A model generated the notes under the pieces. That model saw only the letters and a program-made list of their open reading frames with translations. It did no database searches and was not told the origin of the DNA. Below are positions 34,604-43,727 of a stretch of DNA of 64,000 nucleotides, in pieces; positions within the stretch are counted from its first letter, which is position 1, and the number at the start of each line of letters is the position of its first letter. The translations under genes and the position numbers were made by a program. Source of the DNA: SIG607 sp045592625 (GTDB lineage: Bacteria > Bacillota > Clostridia > Oscillospirales > Acutalibacteraceae); assembly GCA_045592625.1 (NCBI GenBank), contig JAZNVC010000004.1:1-64000 (forward strand), given 5' to 3'.

Positions 34604-34632
34604 TTGAAAAATTGTAAGAAAAAGAGTATAAT
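34604..34632 (+). promoter_or_regulatory. Sigma-A promoter of gtrA
   Basis: TTGAAA (34604-34609) and TATAAT (34627-34632), 17 bp apart, 40 bases before the GtrA start. Confidence 0.75.
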
Positions 34633-34672
34633 ATTCGGGAAGTATCCATTATTATTTACCGTGGAGCGTTTT

Positions 34673-35116
34673 ATGGACAAGTTTTTAAAACCGTTTAAAA
34701 TCTTTTTTTCGGTTATCTTTGGTAAAAGATTTTTGATATACACTCTAATAGGCTTTTTTAATACCTTCAACTGCGTACTGTTTTCCACTTTACTTGAATG
34801 TGCATACGTTCAGGAAAACTTAGCATTTGCCACAGGTTACATTTTAAGCCTTACCATATCATATATTTTTAACAGCATCTTTAACTTCAAAAGAAAGCTA
34901 ACATTCTTAAGGTACGGAAAATTCCTACTTTCCTACGTTCCTAATTTTGTAATACAGAATATCGTAACATTTATCTGCTTTAATATTATAGATATGCACC
35001 ACGTATTTGCTTATATCATAGCTGCTTTGCTGGGCTCCCCTATTACATTTATATGTCTTAAAATATTTGCTTTCGGTGATAAAAAGCAAAAACGCATTAA
35101 ACATCAGGTTAAGTAA
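34673..35116 (+). CDS. GtrA-family membrane protein
   Basis: 147 residues with four hydrophobic segments and the family landmarks LIYTLIGFFNTFNCVLF near the start and YIFNSIFNFKRKLTF in the middle. GtrA proteins are thought to flip lipid-linked sugars in surface polysaccharide modification. GTGGAGCG before the ATG at 34673 sets the start; the longer frame begins within the promoter. It stands alone and is followed by a terminator. Confidence 0.88.
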   Translation: MDKFLKPFKIFFSVIFGKRFLIYTLIGFFNTFNCVLFSTLLECAYVQENLAFATGYILSLTISYIFNSIFNFKRKLTFLRYGKFLLSYVPNFVIQNIVTFICFNIIDMHHVFAYIIAALLGSPITFICLKIFAFGDKKQKRIKHQVK

Positions 35117-35138
35117 GTTTTATTTAATTATATAAATT

Positions 35139-35172
35139 CGGCAGTTTTTCTTTATAAAACTGCCGTTTTTTG
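35139..35172 (+). terminator. Terminator after gtrA
   Basis: CGGCAGTTTT and AAAACTGCCG form a 10-bp stem followed by TTTTTTG. Confidence 0.9.
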
Positions 35173-35213
35173 TTTTTATGGTATAGAACGGTAATTATAA
35201 ACTGGTTTTTAAG

Positions 35214-35242
35214 TTGACAAACATTGGAATTTATAATAAAAT
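35214..35242 (+). promoter_or_regulatory. Promoter of the first decarboxylase beta gene
   Basis: TTGACA (35214-35219) and TAAAAT (35237-35242), 17 bp apart, 30 bases before the start codon. Confidence 0.65.
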
Positions 35243-35271
35243 ATTATTGAATTTTTTATAAGGAGTGACCT

Positions 35272-36417
35272 TTGTTGGACTTTATTCAAAATACATTCGG
35301 TTTTCTTTGGGAATCCGCTGTTAACATAACCTGGCAACAAATAGTTATGTGGATTATCGGCGGAACTCTTATTTTCCTTGCTATTAAAAAGGAAATGGAA
35401 CCCACCCTTCTCTTACCTATGGGATTTGGTACCATACTTGTTAACTTTCCGGGTTCTGCGGCGGTCGATAAAATTATCGACGGCGTAGTCGAAGAACACG
35501 GTTTTTTATCCACGCTCTTTAATTTTGGTATAGCCAATGAACTTTTCCCCTTGCTTTTGTTTATTGGTATAGGTGCTATGATAGACTTTGGCCCCGTACT
35601 AAGCAATCCTAAGCTTATGGTATTTGGTGCTGCCGCACAGTTCGGTATCTTCTTTACCCTTTGTCTTGCAAGTGTGTTCTTTAATGAAAACGATGCCGCT
35701 TCCATTGCAATTATCGGTGCTGCTGACGGTCCTACTTCCATAGTTGTGGCTCAAAAGCTAAACTCTAACTATCAAGGACCTATAATGGTTGCCGCATATT
35801 CTTATATGGCTCTTGTCCCCATTATTCAGCCTCCTGTTATTAAGGCTCTTACCACCAAGAAAGAACGCCTTATCCGTATGCCCTATAAACCGGCAAACGT
35901 TTCCAAAACCACCAAAATCCTCTTCCCCATTGTTGTTACAATTATTTCCTGCGTAATTGCACCTCAGGCAGCTGCTCTTATCGGTGCTCTTATGTTTGGT
36001 AACCTTATCAGAGAATGCGGTGTACTCGATTCCCTTTCTGATACAGCTCAGAATGTACTTGCAAACCTCATTACCATTTTCCTTGGTATAAGTGTTGCTT
36101 CTCAAATGGTTGCAGAACAATTCTTAAAGGTTGATACCCTTCTTATCTTAGGTCTCGGTCTTGTAGCGTTCATATTTGATACTGCAGGCGGCGTAATTTT
36201 TGCTAAATTCTTAAATCTTTTCTTAAAGGAAAAAATCAACCCCATGATTGGTGCGGCAGGTATTTCTGCATTCCCCATGTCAGGACGAATTGTTCACAAA
36301 ATGGGTCTTAAGGAAGACCCCCAGAACTTCCTTCTTATGCACTCTATCGGCGTAAATGTTTCAGGACAGATAGCATCGGTTATTGCAGGTGCTTTAATCC
36401 TTAGTTTCTTCGGTTAG
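35272..36417 (+). CDS. Na+-translocating decarboxylase beta subunit, first copy
   Basis: 381 residues, a polytopic membrane protein of the OadB/GcdB/MmdB family. It carries the core motifs of the sodium channel (GFGTILVNFPGS, GIGAMIDFGPVLSNPK, AIIGAADGPTSIV, AYSYMALVPIIQPP). The start is TTG at 35272 (or the next TTG at 35275), behind AAGGAG. No alpha, gamma or biotin gene is beside it except the tiny membrane ORF that follows; the full set is 4 kb downstream. It may pair with those subunits or form a second complex. Confidence 0.9.
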   Translation: MLDFIQNTFGFLWESAVNITWQQIVMWIIGGTLIFLAIKKEMEPTLLLPMGFGTILVNFPGSAAVDKIIDGVVEEHGFLSTLFNFGIANELFPLLLFIGIGAMIDFGPVLSNPKLMVFGAAAQFGIFFTLCLASVFFNENDAASIAIIGAADGPTSIVVAQKLNSNYQGPIMVAAYSYMALVPIIQPPVIKALTTKKERLIRMPYKPANVSKTTKILFPIVVTIISCVIAPQAAALIGALMFGNLIRECGVLDSLSDTAQNVLANLITIFLGISVASQMVAEQFLKVDTLLILGLGLVAFIFDTAGGVIFAKFLNLFLKEKINPMIGAAGISAFPMSGRIVHKMGLKEDPQNFLLMHSIGVNVSGQIASVIAGALILSFFG

Positions 36418-36432
36418 AGGAGGTAATTTAAA

Positions 36433-36576
36433 ATGATGAATTGGAATAATTTTATAAACTATCTCCCATATATGGGCAAGGGTATGTTGGCGATAATAAT
36501 TGTAATCGGCATTATAATTATTGTCACAGGACTTCTTAACAAAATAATGAACAAAACAGGCGATAATAAGAAATAA
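36433..36576 (+). CDS. 47-residue single-span membrane peptide, possible mini gamma subunit
   Basis: The reading starts MMNWNNFINYLPYMGKGML, goes through a strongly hydrophobic stretch (LAIIIVIGIIIIVTGLL), and ends in a basic tail. AGAGGAGGT precedes the ATG, 15 bases after the beta-subunit stop, so translation is likely. Size, topology and position suggest a shortened OadG-like subunit: an N-terminal anchor plus a short cytoplasmic tail. There is no sequence motif to prove that. Confidence 0.7.
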   Translation: MMNWNNFINYLPYMGKGMLAIIIVIGIIIIVTGLLNKIMNKTGDNKK

Positions 36577-36581
36577 TAATT

Positions 36582-36612
36582 ATCGGTGGAAAATTTTTTC
36601 CACCGATTTCTT
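36582..36612 (+). terminator. Hairpin before pyk
   Basis: ATCGGTGGAAAA/TTTTCCACCGAT is a 12-bp stem with a weak T-run (ttcttat). It may partly end the beta-subunit transcript before pyk. Confidence 0.65.
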
Positions 36613-36629
36613 ATAGGAAAGGAAAAATT

Positions 36630-38042
36630 ATGCGCAAAACCAAAATAATCTGTACTATAGGACCTGCCTGTAGCGACGAAAACACATTAAAAGAAATGTG
36701 CAAAGCAGGAATGAATGTAGCCCGTCTTAACTTTTCTCACAGCACTTATGAAGAACATAAGGAAAGAATAGAGCTTATTAAAAAGGTAAGAGAAGAACTT
36801 TCACTGCCCATTGCCATTATGCTTGATACCAAAGGTCCTGAATATCGCATAAAAACCTTTGAAAAGGGACATATAATCCTTAACGAAGGCGACAAATTTA
36901 TATTTACCACCGATGACGTAACGGGAAATAGGGAAAAAGTAAGTGTCACCTACAAAGGACTGACTAACGACCTTGAATGCGGCGATAAAATTTTGCTTAA
37001 CAACGGACTGTTATCATTTAGAGTTGACGAAATAAAAAACAGTGAAATTATTTGTACTACCCTTATCGGAGGCACTCTGTCGGACAGAAAAAGTATGAGT
37101 TTTCCAGGTAAGGTTTTAAAGCAAGTATTTTTAAGTGAGCAAGACAAAAAAGATATTCTTTTCGGCATAGAAAACGATATTGATTTTATTTCCTGTTCCT
37201 TTGTTTCCACAAAGCAAGACCTTGTTGACGTAAAAGAATTTATAAACAAAAACGGTGGAAGCGATATAGGCATAATTGCAAAAATAGAAAACCAGTCCGG
37301 CATTGATAATATAGAGGATATTTGTTCCGAATGCGAAGGTATTATGATAGGCAGAGGCGATATGGGGGTAGAAATACCCTTTGAAGAGCTTCCCGCAGTA
37401 CAAAAACAGCTTATTACCAAATGCCGTTTACTTGGTAAAAGGGTTATTACCGCAACCGAAATGTTGGAAAGTATGATAAACACTCCCAGACCAACCCGTG
37501 CTGAAATCTCCGATGTTGCAAATGCGGTTTATGACGGAACCAGTGCCATAATGCTTTCGGGGGAAACAGCGGCAGGAAAATACCCCGTTTTAACAGTAAA
37601 AACTATGTCTGACATAGCCGAACACACCGAAAAGAACATTCACTATATAAAGCGATTTAAAAACAGCAATTTTGAAATCAGAAATACGGTGGATGCCGTT
37701 TCTCACGCCACCTGCACAATGGCAATAGACGTAAACGCAAAAAGTATTGTTGCCTGTACTGTTTCGGGTACAACCGCAAGAATGATTTCTCGTTTTCGTT
37801 CTCCGGTAGATATAATAGGGCTTACTACAAATCCCAAAACCTATCATAAGTTGGCTCTCTCTTGGGGTGTAATACCGGCAAAATGTCCTCTCTTCACTTC
37901 TTCCGATGTTTTGTTTTATAATGCACGTCAGGTCGCACTTGAGACTTTAAAACTAAATAAAACAGACAGAATTATAATTACCGGCGGAATTGCAAACGGA
38001 CAACCAGGAAATACCGACACCATAAAAATTGATACCATATAA
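36630..38042 (+). CDS. pyk: Pyruvate kinase
   Basis: 470 residues, the short form without the extra C-terminal PEP-utiliser domain found in Bacillus. RKTKIICTIGPA, NFSHSTYEEH, the substrate motif MIGRGDMGVEIP and TATEMLESM with the catalytic lysine upstream (IIAKIENQSG) are all present. It makes pyruvate and ATP from PEP. It follows the orphan decarboxylase beta gene by 54 bases and may be partly co-transcribed with it. Confidence 0.97.
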   Translation: MRKTKIICTIGPACSDENTLKEMCKAGMNVARLNFSHSTYEEHKERIELIKKVREELSLPIAIMLDTKGPEYRIKTFEKGHIILNEGDKFIFTTDDVTGNREKVSVTYKGLTNDLECGDKILLNNGLLSFRVDEIKNSEIICTTLIGGTLSDRKSMSFPGKVLKQVFLSEQDKKDILFGIENDIDFISCSFVSTKQDLVDVKEFINKNGGSDIGIIAKIENQSGIDNIEDICSECEGIMIGRGDMGVEIPFEELPAVQKQLITKCRLLGKRVITATEMLESMINTPRPTRAEISDVANAVYDGTSAIMLSGETAAGKYPVLTVKTMSDIAEHTEKNIHYIKRFKNSNFEIRNTVDAVSHATCTMAIDVNAKSIVACTVSGTTARMISRFRSPVDIIGLTTNPKTYHKLALSWGVIPAKCPLFTSSDVLFYNARQVALETLKLNKTDRIIITGGIANGQPGNTDTIKIDTI

Positions 38043-38045
38043 TTC

Positions 38046-38080
38046 AAAGCACAGTTGACAGAGGTTGACTGTGCTTTTTT
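38046..38080 (+). terminator. Terminator after pyk
   Basis: AAAGCACAGT with ACTGTGCTTT, then TTTT. Confidence 0.9.
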
Positions 38081-38143
38081 GTGTCACTCGCAAAACTTTA
38101 ACATAGGATATAACAGAAAAATAATATAAAAAGAGTGACTTAA

Positions 38144-39904
38144 ATGGAAAGAATTGTACTTATGGGAAATCCAAACGTGGGTAAAAGCACGATTTTTAAT
38201 AAACTGACACATAAAAAGCAACATACGGGCAACTGGGCGGGAAAAACCGTCGAAGTAGCAAAAGGCTACTATAAAAGCGACTTAAAAACATATGAAATAA
38301 TAGATTTGCCGGGCATATACAGTCTTGACTTTAAATCTCCCGAAGAAAAAATAGCAAAAGATTATCTTTTAAACGAGACCTACGACAAGGTAATTGTTAT
38401 TTGCGATGCCACCGATTTATACAGAAATTTAAAGCTTTTTTACGAAGTGGCAGAAATCACAAAAAATGTAATCCTATGTATTAATATGCTTGATGAAGCA
38501 GAGCGCAGAGGTATTAAAATAGACCTTTCGGGTATCAAAAAAGAACTAAGTGTAACGGTTATTGGCTGCAGTGCAAAAAAAGATGTAACCAGCGTTAAAG
38601 AGGTTATAAAAAGCGACATAACTGAGTTAGAGCATATACTTCCCCTGCGTCATATAATTATTAACAAATATGTTTTATACAAAAACTTTGATATAAAAGC
38701 AAAAGACAAAAAAATCGATAAACTTCTTTGCGGAAAATATACCTCCTTCCCTATAATGATTATTTTTTTAACCATTATACTATGGATAACCATCAGCGGT
38801 GCAAATTATCCGTCCGTACTCCTCTCAAAAATCTTTTCAGCCTTGGGAAATTATTTTAACCTGTTTCTGATTCACATAAATACTCCTCATTTTTTACGTG
38901 GTATAATATATGATGGTGCATATGTGGTACTTAGCGAAGTAGTTTCGGTTATGCTACCTCCTATGGCTATATTTTTCCCCATATTTTCGCTTCTTGAGGA
39001 AAGCGGTATTTTGCCAAGAATTGCATATAATCTTAATAAACCCTTAAATAAAGCGGGAAGCAGCGGCAAACAAGCCCTTACTATGTGTATGGGGCTTGGA
39101 TGTAATGCCGTTGGCGTTATGGGATGCCGAATTATCCCAGATGAAAAAACACGTATAATTTCAGCAGTCACCAACAGTTTTATCCCCTGTAACGGAAGAT
39201 TTCCTACCCTCATACTGCTTATTTCCATTATGTTTAAAAATTCCTCATCCATTTCTAAAGCCGCTATGCTAACACTATTTATAATTTTATCGGTTATTAT
39301 TACTATAGCGGAAACTAATATTTTATCTGTTTTTATGGGAAAGGCGGAAAAAGAAACTAAAATCGAACTTCCGCCATACAGAAAGCCCGATATTTTAAGA
39401 ACTCTGCTTGATTCATTTATTCATAAAACCCTTCGCATACTTTTACGAGCCGTCTGCGTGGCTGTACCTGCAGGAGCTTTACTCTGGATTTGTGCCAATA
39501 CATCTATAAACGGAAATTCTTTACTTTTTATCTTTGCCGATTTTTTAAATCCCTTTGGAAAACTTTTGGCTATGGACGGAGTTATTCTTTTAGCATTTAT
39601 TTTGGGTAGTACAGCAAACGAAATTGTTGTTCCTATAATACTTATGCTATATATGGGCTCATCTACCCTTAAGGGTGCAGATAATTCATTTTTAAGCGAT
39701 ATTTTTATAAACAGCGGTTGGGATTTTTACACCGCTATTTCGGTTTCACTTTTTTCACTTTTCCACTGGCCTTGCACCACCACTCTGCTCACCATAAAAA
39801 AAGAAACAGGCAAAATGAGATACTGCCTTTTAGCAATTTTTGTATCCTTAATAACAGGCATACTGTTATGTCTGTCAGTAAATATAATAAAATTTATTCT
39901 TTAA
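38144..39904 (+). CDS. feoB: Ferrous iron transporter FeoB
   Basis: 586 residues, at the short end for FeoB. The N-terminal G domain has MGNPNVGKST, DLPG, NMLD and CSAKK. The membrane half shows the two Gate repeats (PPMAIFFPIFSLLEESGILPR and the C-terminal ILGSTANEIVVPI). It imports Fe2+. No FeoA is adjacent, and the DtxR-type regulator of the window is 18 kb away. The Gly-Asn-Trp-Ala-Gly in switch I is as in other clostridial FeoBs. Confidence 0.94.
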   Translation: MERIVLMGNPNVGKSTIFNKLTHKKQHTGNWAGKTVEVAKGYYKSDLKTYEIIDLPGIYSLDFKSPEEKIAKDYLLNETYDKVIVICDATDLYRNLKLFYEVAEITKNVILCINMLDEAERRGIKIDLSGIKKELSVTVIGCSAKKDVTSVKEVIKSDITELEHILPLRHIIINKYVLYKNFDIKAKDKKIDKLLCGKYTSFPIMIIFLTIILWITISGANYPSVLLSKIFSALGNYFNLFLIHINTPHFLRGIIYDGAYVVLSEVVSVMLPPMAIFFPIFSLLEESGILPRIAYNLNKPLNKAGSSGKQALTMCMGLGCNAVGVMGCRIIPDEKTRIISAVTNSFIPCNGRFPTLILLISIMFKNSSSISKAAMLTLFIILSVIITIAETNILSVFMGKAEKETKIELPPYRKPDILRTLLDSFIHKTLRILLRAVCVAVPAGALLWICANTSINGNSLLFIFADFLNPFGKLLAMDGVILLAFILGSTANEIVVPIILMLYMGSSTLKGADNSFLSDIFINSGWDFYTAISVSLFSLFHWPCTTTLLTIKKETGKMRYCLLAIFVSLITGILLCLSVNIIKFIL

Positions 39905-40008
39905 AATGAAAGTTACTCTTTATATATATATTTTGTTAGCAAATTACCCAATATTTTATGTTTATTTTGAGTATTTTGATAAATTTCTAGAAACTGGCAA
40001 AATTGCTA

Positions 40009-40037
40009 TTGTTTATTAGTAATATTTTTAGTATAAT
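40009..40037 (+). promoter_or_regulatory. Promoter of the decarboxylase operon
   Basis: TTGTTT (40009-40014) and TATAAT (40032-40037), 17 bp spacer. The stretch from 39905 to the first gene at 40101 holds nothing else recognisable. Confidence 0.65.
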
Positions 40038-40100
40038 AATATGGGTTAATTTGTATCTGTTATTAATCTTTTAAGTAATATAAAAAGGAGGTAAGCGAGT

Positions 40101-40376
40101 ATGAGCGATACATTATTCGTGTGCTTAATGGGCACGGGCACCGTATTTGTTGGTCTGATATGCATCATAATCGTATGTAAGATAGTCAGCAGCATTATAC
40201 GGGCCACTGAAAAGGCCGGTGTAAAAGAAGCCAATATGACTGCACCTGCCAATAATACAGTTAGCGATGAGATTCCTGATAAACAGCGTCTTATTGCTGC
40301 AGTTTCGGCTGTTATTGCCGAAGAACTCGGTACCGATGTTTCGGCACTTAGAATCAAATCTTTTAAAAAATTATAA
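40101..40376 (+). CDS. Decarboxylase gamma subunit (OadG family)
   Basis: 91 residues. One N-terminal membrane span (GTGTVFVGLICIIIVCKIV) is followed by a charged tail that ends with AAVSAVIAEELGTDVSALRI, the usual OadG layout. It anchors and assembles the sodium-pumping decarboxylase. AAGGAGGT precedes the ATG. First gene of the four-gene operon gamma-biotin carrier-beta-alpha. Confidence 0.88.
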   Translation: MSDTLFVCLMGTGTVFVGLICIIIVCKIVSSIIRATEKAGVKEANMTAPANNTVSDEIPDKQRLIAAVSAVIAEELGTDVSALRIKSFKKL

Positions 40377-40413
40377 TTAGCTTAATGTAAAAGCAAAAGA
40401 AAGGTGAAAAATT

Positions 40414-40785
40414 ATGAAAAAATATAAAGTAAACGTTAATGGTACTGAGTATGAAATCACATTAGAAGTTGTTGACAGTGCCGAAGTATCCGCACCCGTA
40501 GTTGCTCCTGCTGCAGAACCTGCTCCTGCCGCTGCTCCCACACCCGCTCCCGTAGCTGCTCCCGCTGCTGAAGGCGAACAGGTAAACAGTCCTATGCCCG
40601 GCAACATCCTTGCCGTAAACGTAAACGTAGGCGATACCGTTAAAGCCGGACAAGTTCTTATGATTTTGGAAGCAATGAAGATGGAAAACGAAATTATGTC
40701 GGGTGTTGACGGAAAAATCGTTTCATTAAACGTTCAGAAGGGTTCTACCGTTGAAACCGGTACTCTCCTTTGCGTAATCGGTTAA
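40414..40785 (+). CDS. Biotin carrier protein of the decarboxylase
   Basis: 123 residues. A short N-terminal beta segment (KKYKVNVNGTEYEITLE) is joined by an alanine/proline-rich linker (about 30-52) to a biotinyl domain whose acceptor lysine lies in LEAMKMENEI (near residue 89). It shuttles the carboxyl group from the alpha to the beta subunit. In many relatives this domain is fused to the alpha subunit; here it is a separate gene. Confidence 0.93.
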   Translation: MKKYKVNVNGTEYEITLEVVDSAEVSAPVVAPAAEPAPAAAPTPAPVAAPAAEGEQVNSPMPGNILAVNVNVGDTVKAGQVLMILEAMKMENEIMSGVDGKIVSLNVQKGSTVETGTLLCVIG

Positions 40786-40806
40786 TTTCTCTTGGAGGAT
40801 AGACTG

Positions 40807-42216
40807 ATGAACAATAAGTTTATAAAAACCTTCTTCGCTGTGGTTTTAGCCTTTGCCCTTATTATTGTGGGGTTTAACGTTTTTGCCGACAACGCAGATG
40901 TTACTACAGGTCGAGATGATTCTTCCGCTACCGTTATCGGCGGTGCCGATGAACCTACAGATATACTTTTGACAGAAGAAAAGTCTGACAAAACTCTTAA
41001 TCCTAAAGAAGCAATTATGAATTTCCTTAATGAAACCGGTTTTAAGGCAATGTTTCAAAACGTAGCAAAAGGTGCCGGTTCATTTGAAGAATTTACCGCT
41101 AATTACGGTTATCTTGTAATGCTTCTTATATCCTTTATTCTTATTTATCTTGCTATAGGCAAGGGATTTGAGCCATTGCTTCTTCTCCCCATTGCCTTTG
41201 GTATGCTTCTTACCAACCTTCCCGGTGCAGAAATGTTCCACGAAACCATTTTTGCAAACGGACATATTAACTGGGCAACTCTTGCTGAAACAGGCGGATT
41301 GCTGGACTACCTGTATTTAGGTGTTAAGTTAGGTATTTATCCCTGCCTTATATTCCTCGGTGTTGGTGCAATGACCGACTTTGGTCCTCTTATTGCAAAT
41401 CCCAAAAGCCTTGTTCTCGGTGCAGCTGCACAGATTGGTATTTTCGCAACCTATGTTGCTGCTACTAAGTTCTTAGGATTTAATTATTTGGAAGCTAGTT
41501 CCATTGGTAGTATAGGCGGTGCTGACGGTCCTACCGCCATATTTGTTACAAGCAAACTTGCTCCCCACCTATTAGGACCTATTGCTGTTGCTGCCTACTC
41601 TTATATGGCTCTCGTTCCCGTAATTCAGCCTCCTATTATGAAGCTTCTTACAACCAAAAAGGAACGTCAGATTATTATGAAGCCTTTAAGAGAAGTCAGC
41701 AAAAAGGAAAAGATTATTTTCCCCATTGCCGTAACAGTATTTGTTGCTCTCTTAGTTCCTTCTGCAACCCCCCTTGTTGGTTGCCTTATGCTCGGTAACC
41801 TCCTTAAAGAATGCGGCGTTGCAGACAGACTGGCAAAAACTGCTCAGAACGAGCTTATGAACATTGTTACTATTTTCCTTGGTACTACCGTAGGTGCTAC
41901 TGCTACCGCAAAAACATTCCTTTCTGCAAATACACTCTTTATTATTGCTCTCGGTGTAGTAGCATTTGGTCTTGGTACAGCAGGCGGCGTATTACTTGCT
42001 AAGGTTATGAACTTGTTTATAAGAAAGAACAAGATTAATCCTCTTATCGGTTCTGCAGGTGTTTCCGCCGTTCCTATGGCAGCCAGAGTTTCTCAGGTAG
42101 TAGGACAGAAAGAAAACCCCAAGAACTTCCTTTTAATGCACGCTATGGGACCCAACGTTGCAGGTGTTATCGGCTCGGCTATCGCTGCAGGCGTTCTCCT
42201 CGCACTCTTTGGTTAA
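40807..42216 (+). CDS. Na+-translocating decarboxylase beta subunit, second copy
   Basis: 469 residues. The ATG at 40807 is used, because the TTG at 40792 is part of the ribosome site TTGGAGG. The last 380 residues are a normal beta subunit (LLPIAFGMLLTNLPGAE, GVGAMTDFGPLIANPK, SIGGADGPTAIFV, AYSYMALVPVIQPP). The first 85 residues are an extension: a signal-like hydrophobic stretch (6-26) and an acidic segment that contains TVIGGADEPTDIL at 42-54, a near copy of the channel motif. It decarboxylates carboxybiotin and exports Na+. Confidence 0.92.
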   Translation: MNNKFIKTFFAVVLAFALIIVGFNVFADNADVTTGRDDSSATVIGGADEPTDILLTEEKSDKTLNPKEAIMNFLNETGFKAMFQNVAKGAGSFEEFTANYGYLVMLLISFILIYLAIGKGFEPLLLLPIAFGMLLTNLPGAEMFHETIFANGHINWATLAETGGLLDYLYLGVKLGIYPCLIFLGVGAMTDFGPLIANPKSLVLGAAAQIGIFATYVAATKFLGFNYLEASSIGSIGGADGPTAIFVTSKLAPHLLGPIAVAAYSYMALVPVIQPPIMKLLTTKKERQIIMKPLREVSKKEKIIFPIAVTVFVALLVPSATPLVGCLMLGNLLKECGVADRLAKTAQNELMNIVTIFLGTTVGATATAKTFLSANTLFIIALGVVAFGLGTAGGVLLAKVMNLFIRKNKINPLIGSAGVSAVPMAARVSQVVGQKENPKNFLLMHAMGPNVAGVIGSAIAAGVLLALFG

Positions 42217-42230
42217 TGGAGGTATAAACT

Positions 42231-43646
42231 ATGACTAAATTAAATATTACAGATACTATACTCCGTGACGCGCATCAGTCTCAGGCTGCTACCCGTATGC
42301 GTATCGAGGATATGATTCCTGCTCTTGAAAAGCTTGACAAGCTTGGTTACTGGTCTGTTGAGTGTTGGGGCGGTGCTACCTTCGACGTTTGTATGCGTTT
42401 CTTAAATGAAGACCCATGGGAAAGACTTCGTACCATAAAAAAGGCTATGCCCAATACAAAGCTTCAGATGCTTCTTCGCGGTCAGAATATTTTAGGTTAC
42501 AAGCACTATGCTGACGACGTTGTTGATGCCTTCGTTAAAAAGGCTATTGAAAACGGTATTGACGTTATCCGTATTTTTGACGCTCTTAATGATACTCGTA
42601 ATATGGAACAGGCTATGAAGTCCTGTAAAAAATACGGCGGCATATGCGAAGCTGCTATGAGTTATACCATTAGCCCCGTTCACAACGAAGATTACTTTGT
42701 AGAACTTGCTAAAAAACTGGAAACTATGGGTGCCGATGTAATTTGTATTAAAGATATGGCAAACCTTCTTCTTCCCTATGATGCATATTCCCTCATTAAG
42801 AAGTTAAAGGCTGCCGTTAAGTGCCCTATTCATCTTCATACTCATAACACCACAGGTACAGGTGATATGACATATCTTATGGCTGCTCAGGCAGGTGTAG
42901 ATATTGTTGATACCGCCCTTTCTCCCTTTGGTAACGGTACTGCAAACCCTGCTACCGAAGCTTTGGTTGCTACCCTTAAGGGCACCGAAAGAGATACAGG
43001 TCTTGACCTTGATGCACTTGCTGACGTAGCAACCCATTTCCGTGGTGTTGCAGACAAGATGAAGGCAGACGGCACACTTGACCCCAAGGTATTAAGCGTT
43101 GATACCAAAACCCTTATTTATCAGGTTCCCGGCGGTATGCTTTCCAATATGCTGGGCCAGTTAAAACAGGCCGGCAAAGAGGATAAGTATTACGACGTTC
43201 TTGCAGAGGTTCCGAAGGTAAGAGAAGATTTCGGTTATCCTCCCCTTGTTACTCCAACCAGTCAGATCGTTGGAACACAGGCTGTTATGAATGTTATCGC
43301 AGGCGAAAGATATAAAATGGTTCCCAAGGAATCCAAAGGACTTCTCCGTGGCGAGTACGGTACTCTACCCGCCAAGGTCAACGAAGAGGTTCGCAAAAAA
43401 TGTATCGGCGACGACCAGGTTATTACCTGCAGACCTGCCGACCTTCTTGAGCCCGAACTTGAGAAGTATAAGGCAGAAGCAGGCGACCTTGCAAAATCCG
43501 AAGAAGACGTATTAAGCTATGCACTCTTCCCTCAGGTTGCCGCTAAGTTCCTTGAAACAAAATACGGTAAAAAGGAAGAGCCCGCTTCCAAGCCCGTAAT
43601 AAACGAAAACGGTGTTCGCACCCTTATTGTAGAAGACCTTTCGTAA
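42231..43646 (+). CDS. Oxaloacetate decarboxylase alpha subunit / carboxyltransferase
   Basis: 471 residues with the HMGL-like barrel: DTILRDAHQSQAATRM holds the metal/catalytic aspartate, GGATFDVCMRFL follows, IKDMANLL carries the carboxylatable lysine, and HLHTHNTTGTG the metal histidines. The C-terminal PYC_OADA domain is present but there is no biotin domain, which is the separate gene two positions upstream. Substrate could be oxaloacetate, or it could serve as a pyruvate carboxylase-type B subunit; the Na+ pump neighbours favour the first. Confidence 0.92.
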   Translation: MTKLNITDTILRDAHQSQAATRMRIEDMIPALEKLDKLGYWSVECWGGATFDVCMRFLNEDPWERLRTIKKAMPNTKLQMLLRGQNILGYKHYADDVVDAFVKKAIENGIDVIRIFDALNDTRNMEQAMKSCKKYGGICEAAMSYTISPVHNEDYFVELAKKLETMGADVICIKDMANLLLPYDAYSLIKKLKAAVKCPIHLHTHNTTGTGDMTYLMAAQAGVDIVDTALSPFGNGTANPATEALVATLKGTERDTGLDLDALADVATHFRGVADKMKADGTLDPKVLSVDTKTLIYQVPGGMLSNMLGQLKQAGKEDKYYDVLAEVPKVREDFGYPPLVTPTSQIVGTQAVMNVIAGERYKMVPKESKGLLRGEYGTLPAKVNEEVRKKCIGDDQVITCRPADLLEPELEKYKAEAGDLAKSEEDVLSYALFPQVAAKFLETKYGKKEEPASKPVINENGVRTLIVEDLS

Positions 43647-43652
43647 TTTATT

Positions 43653-43683
43653 AAAACCTCCGCTAATGCGGAGGTTTTTTATT
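43653..43683 (+). terminator. Terminator of the decarboxylase operon
   Basis: AAAACCTCCGC/GCGGAGGTTTT with a 4-base loop and TT run. Confidence 0.93.
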
Positions 43684-43710
43684 GCTAAAACAGGCAAATT
43701 ATGATATAAT
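43682..43710 (+). promoter_or_regulatory. Promoter of the AlaX-like gene
   Basis: TTGCTA (43682-43687) and TATAAT (43705-43710), 17 bp apart, immediately after the terminator. Confidence 0.75.
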
Positions 43711-43727
43711 TAAAAGCGGTGATTGTT

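Noticed and set aside
35272..42216. Two beta subunits as a recent duplication around pyk-feoB
   Set aside because: The two proteins differ at many positions and one has a long extension, so this is not a recent tandem copy.
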